Positions 16,009-23,702 of a DNA stretch of 64,000 nucleotides are shown here, piece after piece (positions within the stretch are counted from its first letter, which is position 1; each line of letters begins with the position of its first letter). Below the pieces are notes generated by a model. The model saw only the letters and a list, made by a program, of their open reading frames with translations. It was not told the DNA's origin and did no database searches. The position numbers and the translations under genes are program-made. Origin of the DNA: Labrenzia sp. CE80 (GTDB lineage: Bacteria; Pseudomonadota; Alphaproteobacteria; Rhizobiales; Stappiaceae); the NCBI RefSeq assembly GCF_009650605.1, contig NZ_WAJT01000001.1, positions 186,001 through 250,000 on the forward strand, in the 5' to 3' direction.

Positions 16009-16683
16009 TTGGTGTGGAGTTGTAATATAGTGCGTGTTCTTTATTTTTTGTCAGTTCCTCTGTTTTTCTGTTCTATTAGTGTGATTTTGCTAATATTTAT
16101 GATTCATAGGGATGGTGATGTTCAGTCATTTTTTTTATTTTTATTTTTGTTGTTGTTTGAGATTAAATTTTCTCTCGATGTATTGAGCCATTGTTCAAAA
16201 AAGCAGACCTATAAACGCGTTCTCCCTCACGTCGCACCTATCGTACTCTTTCTTACGGCGACTTATGTCTTCTCTTGGTGCTATGAATTCGAGAGTGTTT
16301 CGGGAACTATTGCGATTCTCATGCTAGCATTGCACATTTTATTTAAGTGGGTGCAGGTTTTATTGCATTCAAGTGATATTTCAAAATCTGACACATTCGT
16401 TGCAGTATTTAAATATGGGCGATTATGGGATCAGAATATTCCATCTATATTAGGTTTTGAAATTCTCTTTAATAATTGCATTTCAATAATACTTTATAAC
16501 TTTTTCTTTGTAATTACGCTTTCACCATTCTTTATATATGGATTTAATACCGATGGAGAGTTTTATAATAGTTATAGATCATTTATTTTTATTGCAATTC
16601 AACCGTTATTTCTATTGATTTATCATACGTCAGTAATTTTTTTGATGACGTCCAAAGGGAAGATATGTAACTATAAGATGTAA
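16009..16683 (+). CDS. A+T-rich multi-pass membrane protein, unknown
   Basis: A protein of about 215-224 residues with five to six hydrophobic segments (for example LYFLSVPLFFCSISVILLI and PIVLFLTATYVFSW near the N-terminus, and FFFVITLSPFFIYGF later). Base composition is far lower in G+C than its surroundings, indicating transfer. The start is uncertain: TTG 16009, GTG 16012 or GTG 16030. No family recognised. It lies between the prophage edge and a tiny frame plus radC, in the most A+T-rich stretch of the first half. Confidence 0.5.
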   Translation: MVWSCNIVRVLYFLSVPLFFCSISVILLIFMIHRDGDVQSFFLFLFLLLFEIKFSLDVLSHCSKKQTYKRVLPHVAPIVLFLTATYVFSWCYEFESVSGTIAILMLALHILFKWVQVLLHSSDISKSDTFVAVFKYGRLWDQNIPSILGFEILFNNCISIILYNFFFVITLSPFFIYGFNTDGEFYNSYRSFIFIAIQPLFLLIYHTSVIFLMTSKGKICNYKM

Positions 16684-16712
16684 TAATTGACAGTGAAGCT
16701 AAGGGTTCAATT

Positions 16713-16850
16713 GTGTCAAGCAACACCGCTACTGCTGGTCATGTGAGCTCAGGCGTTAACGCCTATTCTGGCGCTATCGCTGGTTGGACGGGAGCCTTGG
16801 TAAAGGTGGCAGGTCTTCTGCGTTACGCTGTTCTTCTTCGCAAAAGCTAG
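16713..16850 (+). CDS. possible 45-residue peptide
   Basis: A GTG-started frame with AAGG eight bases upstream: MSSNTATAGHVSSGVNAYSG, then AIAGWTGALVKVAGLLRYAV and a basic end (LLRKS). The second half would form a hydrophobic, slightly cationic helix, as in small membrane-active peptides. It directly follows the A+T-rich membrane-protein gene (30 bp). Nothing is recognised by family; the call rests on composition and a plausible ribosome site. Confidence 0.3.
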   Translation: MSSNTATAGHVSSGVNAYSGAIAGWTGALVKVAGLLRYAVLLRKS

Positions 16851-16898
16851 TAAGAGAGTTTAACCGGGGCGCGAGATGGTATCGAATGGCAGGAATGC

Positions 16899-17621
16899 TC
16901 ATATCAAGTCCAATCCTTTAAACGATACCGACAGCCCTTCAGCGACGATGATGTGGTCATAGATTGAGATTTCAAAGACCTCCGCCGCCTCCACAAGCCT
17001 ATGTGTCATCAAGATATCGGCCTGCGACGGCGTGGGATCGCCTGACGGATGGTTGTGAACGAGGATAAGTGCAGAAGCGTGATGCATGAGCGCGCGACGC
17101 ATAACTTCCCTGGGATAGACCGGCGTATGGTCGACGGTTCCCTCCTGTAAAACCTCGTCGACAATCACTTCATTTCTCTTGTTCAGAAAAACGACGCGGA
17201 ACTGTTCGCGGCGCAGGTTGCCCATCGCTGTCTGGAGGTAGGTGAGAAGATCCGTCCAACACTCGATCACGCATCTGTTGGACACCTCGGAACGGGTGCA
17301 TCGCAAGGCACACTGGCGCGCTATGACCAGTATATCTGCAAGACGCTGGTCGACCCCCTCAACTTGCAAAAGTCTGTGCCGTGCTGCGCTGAGGACGCCC
17401 GGCAGGGATCCAAAGGCCAGAAGAAGATTGCGAGCGATCGTATGGGCGCCATCCGATCTGCAGGCTGGTTCCAGGAGAAGGGTTAGAACATCAAGGTCAG
17501 ATAAGGCGTTCGCGGTTGATTTTCGGCATCTGAGCTGAAGCTCAAACCTGGAACTGAAGTCATGCTCAAATGCCAGCAGTTCATTTGCCGTCGCGTGTTG
17601 TCTCCAAACCTCATCCGACAC
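16899..17621 (-). CDS. radC: RadC-family JAB/MPN protein
   Basis: A 240-residue protein. The N-terminal helical part (to ~110) precedes the MPN/JAB domain, which carries the metal motif HNHPSGDPTPSQAD near residue 190 and the upstream conserved FRVVFLNKRNEVI. RadC-like proteins are frequent on mobile islands; despite the name, a role in DNA repair is doubtful and the activity is unknown. The gene is intact and faces the unknown A+T-rich genes. Not obviously in an operon. Confidence 0.85.
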   Translation of the reverse strand: MSDEVWRQHATANELLAFEHDFSSRFELQLRCRKSTANALSDLDVLTLLLEPACRSDGAHTIARNLLLAFGSLPGVLSAARHRLLQVEGVDQRLADILVIARQCALRCTRSEVSNRCVIECWTDLLTYLQTAMGNLRREQFRVVFLNKRNEVIVDEVLQEGTVDHTPVYPREVMRRALMHHASALILVHNHPSGDPTPSQADILMTHRLVEAAEVFEISIYDHIIVAEGLSVSFKGLDLI

Positions 17622-17858
17622 CAGACGCCCCCCAACTCACACCGCAACTAACGCTAAGGCTCTTCGAAAGTAGCTCTACTTTTAATTGTATATCGACGAG
17701 ATTTTTAAGAAGTACAACTTAAAATTGCCGTACAGTTACATGCGTCATTTGCAGTCGATAAAAATCGGAAGGACGCAGAATATTATCTGGCCGCCGGTCA
17801 CATAGCCATGTGAGGCGAGTCCGGAGGAGAGAAGATTTCATCGGCGCGGCGAACGCAT

Positions 17859-18146
17859 ATGGCACCTGAAGATGAGCAGAGCTACGAGCAGTTTGTGAAG
17901 GCGTTTCGACGCTATTGCCTCATGCGTCGTCAGCTCACTGTGTTTCAGGCAAAGTCGAAGGACGCGATCCGAGACGAGCGCTACAGCGACGCCGAGTATT
18001 TCATTGCCTGGATCGAAAACCTTGAAGTGACTGCCACCGATCATCGGGAAAGTATGCTCGAGGCCTTTGGAGAGCTTGAGGTGGATGCACAGGCGGAAGT
18101 CGTCTGCTTGTTGAAAACTGAGCTCAATCGGCGGCATCAAGTGTAG
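17859..18146 (+). CDS. small helical protein, unknown
   Basis: A 95-residue, charged, probably all-helical protein (MAPEDEQSYEQFVKAFRRYC, then DAEYFIAWIENLEVTATDHR). It converges on the broken lectin-fold gene, 66 bp beyond its stop. A GGAGGAGAG sequence lies upstream but too far for ideal spacing, so the true start may differ. I considered the accessory Avd protein of diversity-generating retroelements, which is also small and helical, but see none of its recognisable sequence. Confidence 0.4.
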   Translation: MAPEDEQSYEQFVKAFRRYCLMRRQLTVFQAKSKDAIRDERYSDAEYFIAWIENLEVTATDHRESMLEAFGELEVDAQAEVVCLLKTELNRRHQV

Positions 18147-18195
18147 AGCCATCAAGTTCTAAAATGGAGGTGATCTGCGGCTCGGAACCGCAAGG

Positions 18196-18230
18196 TTTAA
18201 AGAGGTAAAGATCTAAGAGGTAAGCGTTCT
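18196..18230 (-). repeat. sequence shared with the paralogue across the stop codon
   Basis: Reading on the minus strand, AGAACGCTTACC, the stop codon and then ATCTTTACCTCTTTA match the 3' end of the plus-strand paralogue (22500-22536) almost base for base. Conservation through a stop codon is not expected from protein selection. In diversity-generating retroelements an IMH (initiation of mutagenic homing) element occupies this position. Confidence 0.55.
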
Positions 18231-20105
18231 GCAGAGTCGGAAGCCGATGCTGCTGTCCCCGAGCGCTGGTTGGCCCCAGCTGCGGAAGGCCGAACGGAGG
18301 TCCCTCGGACTGTTGATCCAAGAGCCGCCGCGCAAGACGCGAAGGGAGCCGTCGTCGGTCTCATAAGCGCTGCCGAAGCTTGGAACTCTGCCATAATCAT
18401 CTTCGAAATGGTCCTCGCACCACTCTTGAACATTGCCATGCATTTGCCTCAGGCCAAAGGCGTTCGTCGGGAAATCCTCGTGATCGACAGCAACAGTCTT
18501 TTGCCGATATTCACCTCTTGGAGACCCATTGTAGGTGAAATTCCCATCAAAATTCGCTTCCTCGGATGTGAGGAAGGCTCCGGTGGGCGAGCTGCTGGCT
18601 CCAACCGAGGGACTGAACGACGTTGCATTCTTCCCGCTTTGATCCCCGCGGCACGCATATTCCCATTCTGCCTCGCTCGGAAGCCGATACGGCCCTTCTG
18701 CATCATCACCTGTTTCGCTGTTCAGCCATGCAACAAAGGCTCGCGCGTCCTCCCAGGAAACGTTGATTACCGGGCGGCTACCCCGACCCCAGCCTTCATC
18801 CTCTGGCCTCTCTCGCTCCATAGCGTCACAATAGCGGTCGTATTCCTCAAACGTCACGGGATATCGTCCGATCGCAAATCGACACTTAATCGTCACTCGA
18901 TGCTACTTCTCGTTATCCACACGCTCAGGCTCACCCTCCGGAGAGCCCATCAGAAAACCATTCGGACACGCAGGAATGACGACCATTTCCGGACACCAGG
19001 GAGCGTCAAGTTCGCGGAAAATTGAGCCGGCTGGTGCAAGATCCGGTCTTCGGCCAATGGTGGCGCGCAGCGCACGAATGCCACGGCGCAGATCATCATT
19101 GCCGTCACTCTTTTCAACGCAGGCAATGCCAGCGTTGAGGATACCGAAGCGGATCGCGCATTTGACCTCCGCAGCCTCAAGATCCCCTTTTAATTGGTTC
19201 AGGGCCTTCGCGATACTGTCGGCTGGTTTTTCTTCCAAGCGTTTTGTGATTTCATCTAGCGCAAGAGAGATTAACCGCAGCATCTCGCCATCGAGCTCGA
19301 CCTTATCTCCTGTCCCTTCTTTCAAACGATGAACTGCTTCCCAAAACTTTCTTAGATTGGGCGGCATGCCAATCGAGGACAGTTCGGCTTCAAACCTGTC
19401 CCCGAACAGGTCGACAAGGTCAAATTGAAGGCTCGCCGCCGCCAGGATATCCACGTCATCGGCGTTTTCAGCATGCTCATGTGCCGCAATAGCCCGGCTG
19501 AACTGGGCCTCCAGGATCGGAATGTAGTTGCCGTGTTTACCGGTCTCGTCGGTCTTCAAGCTCGTGAGAACCCGGTCCCGAAGGAGTTCCAGCGCCTCAA
19601 CGGATCCGAAATCTTCCCCTTTGTAAGAGCTTGCGGCAGATTTGACGACGGTGCTTTGCTTTGCCTTCGGTAGAACAGGCTCCTGAAACGTCAGCTGACC
19701 ATGTTCGGCAGCCTCTTTATAGGCTTGTTGGAAGTCTGCGAACTCACAGCCTGCCGGTTGCTGCTCATTCGCATACCTAGGGCGGAAAGAAGGCCACTTT
19801 TCTGCCCACCATTGGATCCAGGGATCGTTCCCGCCGGCGGAAGTATGCTTCTTCAGAAAGTCGTCTGTTGGGGCAAAACCGAACAGGCGCGCGATATTGC
19901 GTACGGCCTCCGGATCCGGATTGATGTCGCCGGTGAGCCAATTGCCAAATCGGGGGGGCTTGATTCCCAATGCCTTGGGCAAGTCCCCATCATCGCCAAA
20001 TGTCGGAAACCCGTCAGGAAGCCAGACAGCTCCGGTATTTCCGGTCGCCAGGCTCCTTAGCCATTTCACCTTGGCGCCGAACTCTTGAATAGACGGATTA
20101 GCCAA
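18213..20105 (-). pseudogene. HTH-FGE/lectin-fold variable protein, split by an amber codon
   Basis: One 630-codon gene interrupted by a single in-frame TAG (18905-18903), where the paralogue has Gln (SEKQHRVTI here reads NEK-stop-HRVTI). The N-terminus (~1-75) looks like an HTH (LPKALGIKPPRFGNWLTGD); then a helical middle; then an FGE-sulfatase domain from about residue 375 (GFLMGSPEGEPE, GRYPVTFEEYDRYC, RLPSEAEWEYACRG, MHGNVQEWCEDH, RVLRGGSW, IGFRL). The start is a TTG (20105). Loss of the domain by truncation would be complete without readthrough; a GTG (18896) could restart the FGE part alone. The paralogue lies 560 bp away, divergent. Confidence 0.8.
18231..18320 (-). other. candidate DGR variable region 1
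   Basis: The last 30 codons before the shared 3' element, starting at the Trp codon of GGSW. Compared with the paralogue there are 23 base differences in codons 2-24, and all but one are at sites that could derive from adenine in a common template; codons without adenine (CCG, CTC, CGT, TCG, GCC, CGC) are unchanged. This is the pattern left by adenine-specific mutagenesis. Confidence 0.65.
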
Positions 20106-20356
20106 ACCTGCCCCTTTTGCACTCTCGCCGGAGCATTGCTTTTGCCTGAGGTGGTTTCAAGAAATTTTTCAACTTCCGCGCATTCCATAAAAATTGAAAA
20201 TTCAAGAAAGCGACTTGAATTATTCAACTGTGACAGTTTGAAAATTCAAGAAAAATATATTGAATTCAATAACTTAAGATCGAAATCGCGAATTACTAGC
20301 CGTATGTATTGGGTGTGAACCGGTTCACTTCATTCCTCGAGTTTGGAGATTAGGAC
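20106..20356. promoter_or_regulatory. divergent intergenic region of the two lectin-fold loci
   Basis: A 251-bp, A+T-rich gap between the minus-strand broken gene and the plus-strand small membrane gene. It must hold promoters for both directions. Repeated TTGAAAATTCAAG-type segments (around 20187-20265) stand out; the near-palindromic GAAAATTC core occurs several times and could be a binding site for the HTH-containing proteins encoded on either side. That link is inference. Confidence 0.35.
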
Positions 20357-20569
20357 ATGACCCAGAAATTCAGTTTCCTCTCACGTGCAAAGGGCACGCT
20401 TCAAAGTGCCCTTGTCCCGCTTGCCCAGACGGCTTTTGAGGCCATTGGGCTTGATCTCGACCCGGCCTTGCTGAGCGTTGCCGCGGTTATCGTGTCTGCC
20501 TGGCTGGTGAATGCGGCACTGGCCGGTGTCAAACTTCTGGCGCGCAAGTTGCGCCGTCCTGGTCAGTAA
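20357..20569 (+). CDS. small single-pass membrane protein
   Basis: A 70-residue protein starting at an ATG with GGAG eight bases upstream. A hydrophobic helix (LLSVAAVIVSAWLVNAALAG) is followed by a basic tail (KLLARKLRRPGQ), so the C-terminus should face the cytoplasm. No family recognised. A terminator-like hairpin separates it from the lectin-fold gene 98 bp downstream, so the two may be transcribed separately. Confidence 0.55.
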   Translation: MTQKFSFLSRAKGTLQSALVPLAQTAFEAIGLDLDPALLSVAAVIVSAWLVNAALAGVKLLARKLRRPGQ

Positions 20570-20596
20570 CATTGCGTTGCAATGGCAGACCGATGC

Positions 20597-20634
20597 AAAT
20601 CCGGTTGGGGCACTCGCGCTACCTGACCGGATTT
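20597..20634 (+). terminator. terminator-like hairpin
   Basis: AAATCCGGT (20597-20605) pairs with ACCGGATTT (20626-20634); the loop is 20 bases and a TTTT follows at 20641-20644. It lies between the small membrane gene and the intact lectin-fold gene. Confidence 0.5.
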
Positions 20635-20666
20635 GTTAGCTTTTCTGCCGTGGATGGAGGGCGAGC

Positions 20667-22517
20667 GTGATTGAAGTACCAGGATTGAAGGAAAAGCTGA
20701 CCTTCTTGAGAAAAACCCTTCCTCAAAAACTGGGTGATGATTGCCCATCAGACTATCCGTTTTTCAAGAACCAGGGTGATCTGGCCAAGGTGCTTTGCAT
20801 AAGCGCAAGCGGCTTGAGCCAATACATCACCGGTTCGAATGATAGTGTACCGGCAAACCATCTTCCAGAAAAAATAGAGCGGGCCATCGCAGTTCTCTAT
20901 GGCTTCGCACCGTCCGATGCCGATGCTTCTTCCGATGACAGCTGGTCTGACTGGATGCAGGAACACTGGCCTGGCTGGCGCAGTGAAGATGAGAATAACG
21001 TTCGCTTTGAAGAAGCGTACGAGCAGGCGCTCATCAGTGGAACGGTCCACCCGGACAAGAACGATCCCCGTCTTGATTTGTTTCTTGAAAAGGGGCGCCG
21101 GCAGACCAATACTCCTGCCAACGATGTTGGACCCGGGCCACGGACCTTTGCCTCGGCCGTCCAATCTCTGGCCGATGAGCTGGCAAGCCACGCGGCATCG
21201 GTTCGAAATACCTGCCGGGAGATTCCTGCGTTGAGCAACGCGTTTTCCCCCGACAGTCGACAGATCCTGGAAGAAGCTCTTGACCGTCTACTGGGTTTGC
21301 TCAGCGTCAATCCAGACAACTGGGACCGTTTGGATGCTGACACCCTGGAAGAAGCCTGGAAGGATATCGAGTCCCTTTTTCCCGCAGGGGAACCGGCTGA
21401 AGCCGCAGAACTATTTGAAAATGGCGTTTTTGCCGGTTTGCTGAACCTTCTTGCAAGGCTCATGGATGGCAGGTCATCGGCCCCGGGACAGGTAATAAAT
21501 CTGAGCAATGACCTGTCCCCGTTGTTCAAAGAGGCTTCTAAGGAAATTGAGATCGCATTAGAGAGGAGCCATCCTGATCGAGTGGTCCGGGTCTTGGTAA
21601 ACCTCAAGACCTTTGTGCGCCGCAGTCTCAAACAGAGTAAGGTGGACCTCAATAAACTTAGCGACCGCGCCAACACGCTTCAATCCGAAGCCCCGCGCCA
21701 TCTAACCCGTATAAAACGGCTTATCTCACTTGCCTTCGGTCGTCGGCTTGATATTGCCCCTGATCTTTGTTGTTTTTTGGAGTTTGACGCGGATTGGTGC
21801 CCTGAAATGATCATCATTCCTGCCTGTCCGGAGGGGTTTTTGATGGGCTCGCCGGAGGATGAGCCTGAGGATGAGCCGGAACACTTTGATAGTGAAAAAC
21901 AACACCGTGTTACGATTGACCGTCGCTTTGCGGTTGGGCGGTATCCTGTGACTTTTGAGGAATACGATCGTTATTGTGATGCTACGGGGATTGAAAAGCC
22001 CGGTGATAAAGGTTGGGATCGGGGGGGCCGTCCGGTGATCAATGTCTCCTTTCAGGATGCACAAAAGTATGTTGAGTGGCTAAATGAGGAGACCGGCGGC
22101 AGTTCGGAGGGGCTTTACCGACTGCCGAGCGAAGCGAAATGGGAATATGCGGCGCGGGCGGGCACCCTGACGGCCTATCCCTGGGGCGATAAGTGGGACA
22201 AGTCGATGGCGAATGGCGAGGGGGCTATTGGGAAGACCACGGATGCTGGCTCTTATCCTTCGAATGCTTTTGGGCTATTCGACATGCATGGCAATGTCCG
22301 GGAATGGTGCCAGGATCATTACGAGGAGGACACTAGCAAAGTTCCATCAGATGGGACCGCACATGAGACAGGCGATGCCTCCTCCAATCGCGTCCTGCGC
22401 GGCGGTTCCTGGTACGACTATCCGAGGTACCTCCGTTCGGCCTGCCGCGTCAGGAACTCCCCAGAGAACCGGGGCGGCAATATCGGTTTCCGTCTCTCCA
22501 GAACGCTTACCCCTTAA
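20667..22517 (+). CDS. HTH-FGE/lectin-fold protein, candidate DGR target
   Basis: An intact 616-residue protein. Residues ~30-80 resemble an HTH (DLAKVLCISASGLSQYITGS); ~80-360 is helical, with a WSDWMQEHWPGWR block shared with the broken paralogue; ~370-616 is a formylglycine-generating-enzyme (SUMF1)/C-type-lectin fold (GFLMGSPEDEPE, GRYPVTFEEYDRYC, RLPSEAKWEYAARAG, LFDMHGNVREWCQDH, NRVLRGGSW, IGFRL). Such domains are common ligand-binding targets of diversity-generating retroelements. GTG start with GGAGG six bases upstream. The N-terminal HTH and lack of a signal peptide suggest a cytoplasmic sensor or regulator. No reverse transcriptase or template repeat is in this window. Confidence 0.8.
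   Translation: MIEVPGLKEKLTFLRKTLPQKLGDDCPSDYPFFKNQGDLAKVLCISASGLSQYITGSNDSVPANHLPEKIERAIAVLYGFAPSDADASSDDSWSDWMQEHWPGWRSEDENNVRFEEAYEQALISGTVHPDKNDPRLDLFLEKGRRQTNTPANDVGPGPRTFASAVQSLADELASHAASVRNTCREIPALSNAFSPDSRQILEEALDRLLGLLSVNPDNWDRLDADTLEEAWKDIESLFPAGEPAEAAELFENGVFAGLLNLLARLMDGRSSAPGQVINLSNDLSPLFKEASKEIEIALERSHPDRVVRVLVNLKTFVRRSLKQSKVDLNKLSDRANTLQSEAPRHLTRIKRLISLAFGRRLDIAPDLCCFLEFDADWCPEMIIIPACPEGFLMGSPEDEPEDEPEHFDSEKQHRVTIDRRFAVGRYPVTFEEYDRYCDATGIEKPGDKGWDRGGRPVINVSFQDAQKYVEWLNEETGGSSEGLYRLPSEAKWEYAARAGTLTAYPWGDKWDKSMANGEGAIGKTTDAGSYPSNAFGLFDMHGNVREWCQDHYEEDTSKVPSDGTAHETGDASSNRVLRGGSWYDYPRYLRSACRVRNSPENRGGNIGFRLSRTLTP
22410..22499 (+). other. candidate DGR variable region 2
   Basis: Thirty codons from the GGSW Trp to the last residue before the shared 3' element. 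Many codons here are of the type produced from AAC/AAT by changing adenines (TAC, GAC, TAT, TAC, TGC, GTC, AAC, TCC, GGC). Against the paralogue, changes cluster at these codons while interleaved adenine-free codons are identical. Confidence 0.65.
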
Positions 22518-22536
22518 ATCTTTACCTCTTTATATC
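22500..22536 (+). repeat. candidate IMH element spanning the stop codon
   Basis: AGAACGCTTACC, the stop codon, then ATCTTTACCTCTTTA: shared with the minus-strand paralogue (18230-18196), including the untranslated part. Placement directly 3' of the variable segment is what a DGR homing site requires. Confidence 0.55.
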
Positions 22537-22539
22537 TAG

Positions 22540-23450
22540 CGGGTCCGGGCCAATTGGCACGTGGTTATGCCAGACCTGAAAAATGTTCCATAAATGACAT
22601 TATCCGCTTCACGGTCTCGGCTTGCACGTTCGAACGATCAGTCGGGAGGGGCTTGATGCCGCCAATGTGCTGGAATTCCGGACTTTCCGCGTTTGCTCAC
22701 AGATGGCATGTGCGCTGTGCCAACTTCGTTTTGCCTGGACCAGTTTAGGATGGGAACGAAAGCTCTTATAAACCGCCAATAATTGCCGTTTTAACGCCAT
22801 TTGAAATTTAGACGCGTCGCCAGGCAGGGCGGTATTTTGGGCGTTGACGAAGGGATGCTTGTGTCAAACAAGCGTGGGGCCTCGGGTCACTGGAAACTGG
22901 CTATGCCTCTGAACCCGCAAGCCTTTCCACCAAATCCCGCCTTACCCCGGTTATTCCCGTCAATTCCAATTCTGAGTGTCAAACAACAGTGTAGCTTGTT
23001 GTAGCTCGCCACCCAAAACTGGAATGTTTGATACGGTGAACTGGAATTTTCACTTTTTGGGGTGGTTTTAACTGCGCTGGGCGGCAAAAGTCGCCTTTCA
23101 CTATCCGCTTTCACGCTTGAGGGCCGATGCGACTGCGCTTTTTGAACAGCGCTTGAAGACCCTTCAAACCCCGTTAAGTCGCCATTTATAGCGGCTCATA
23201 CGCCGCTCGGAAACTACCGCGCATGCCCCGCAGCCTGACCGAGAGCTGCATAGATCGGTCGGCCACTTCCTACTTTGGCTTGTTGCAATAGCCTGATTGA
23301 AGGCCGGGTTGGGTGGAAAGTGGTCATTCGCTGCGGCAATCCCAACCAGTCGGTGGTGCCACAAAGCCGAGAATGACCGCACACTGTGGTCCAGCGTTCG
23401 GGGCTGGCTCACCCGCCGAGCATGCACTAAGTTTCCAAATGGACCAATTC
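22540..23450. other. long gene-free stretch
   Basis: About 900 bp between the lectin-fold gene and the hydantoinase relic. Short open frames exist on both strands but none has a ribosome site, normal codon use or recognisable product. The segment near 23310-23400 (TGGTCATTCGCTGCGG, then GAGAATGACCGCA) resembles a short sequence near 25140, suggesting dispersed intergenic repeats. Nothing else identified. Confidence 0.5.
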
Positions 23451-23459
23451 GGTGGGGTC

Positions 23460-23699
23460 GATCAGAGGGCGGGCTCGAAGGCTCTGGCAACTATGTCGAA
23501 GTCATCAAACCTGACGGGGTTAAGAAATTATAGCTTTGTCTCTGGCTTGCCGGTGACAACGGACGATGTGGTGCGTGTGGTGACGTCCGCGGGCGCCGGT
23601 TACAGAGACTTCAAAAACCGCGACAGGGCCGCTATAGCCGCCGACATCAAGGCCGGTTTCATCAGAGCTGAACGCGACGCTGAAGTTTACGGGGATTGA
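23460..23699 (+). pseudogene. hydantoinase B/oxoprolinase C-terminal remnant
   Basis: The 3' end of an N-methylhydantoinase B-type gene: NYVEVIKPDGVKK in one frame and, after a one-step frameshift near 23525, SFVSGLPVTTDDVVRVVTSA and RDRAAIAADIKAGFIRAERD in the next. Family members end with exactly this VVRIVT...GDP..RD..A...D pattern, but the whole catalytic part (over 400 residues) is missing. The following M24 peptidase gene starts four bases after its stop, so the two were once an operon. Confidence 0.65.
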
Positions 23700-23702
23700 C
23701 GC

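Noticed and set aside
17859..18146. Possible DGR accessory protein Avd
   Set aside because: Size and helical nature fit, but no Avd-like sequence pattern is visible and no reverse transcriptase is nearby.
18196..22536. DGR template repeat or reverse transcriptase next to the lectin-fold genes
   Set aside because: I looked through both strands around the genes for an AAC/AAT-rich copy of the variable region and for reverse-transcriptase motifs and found neither in the window.
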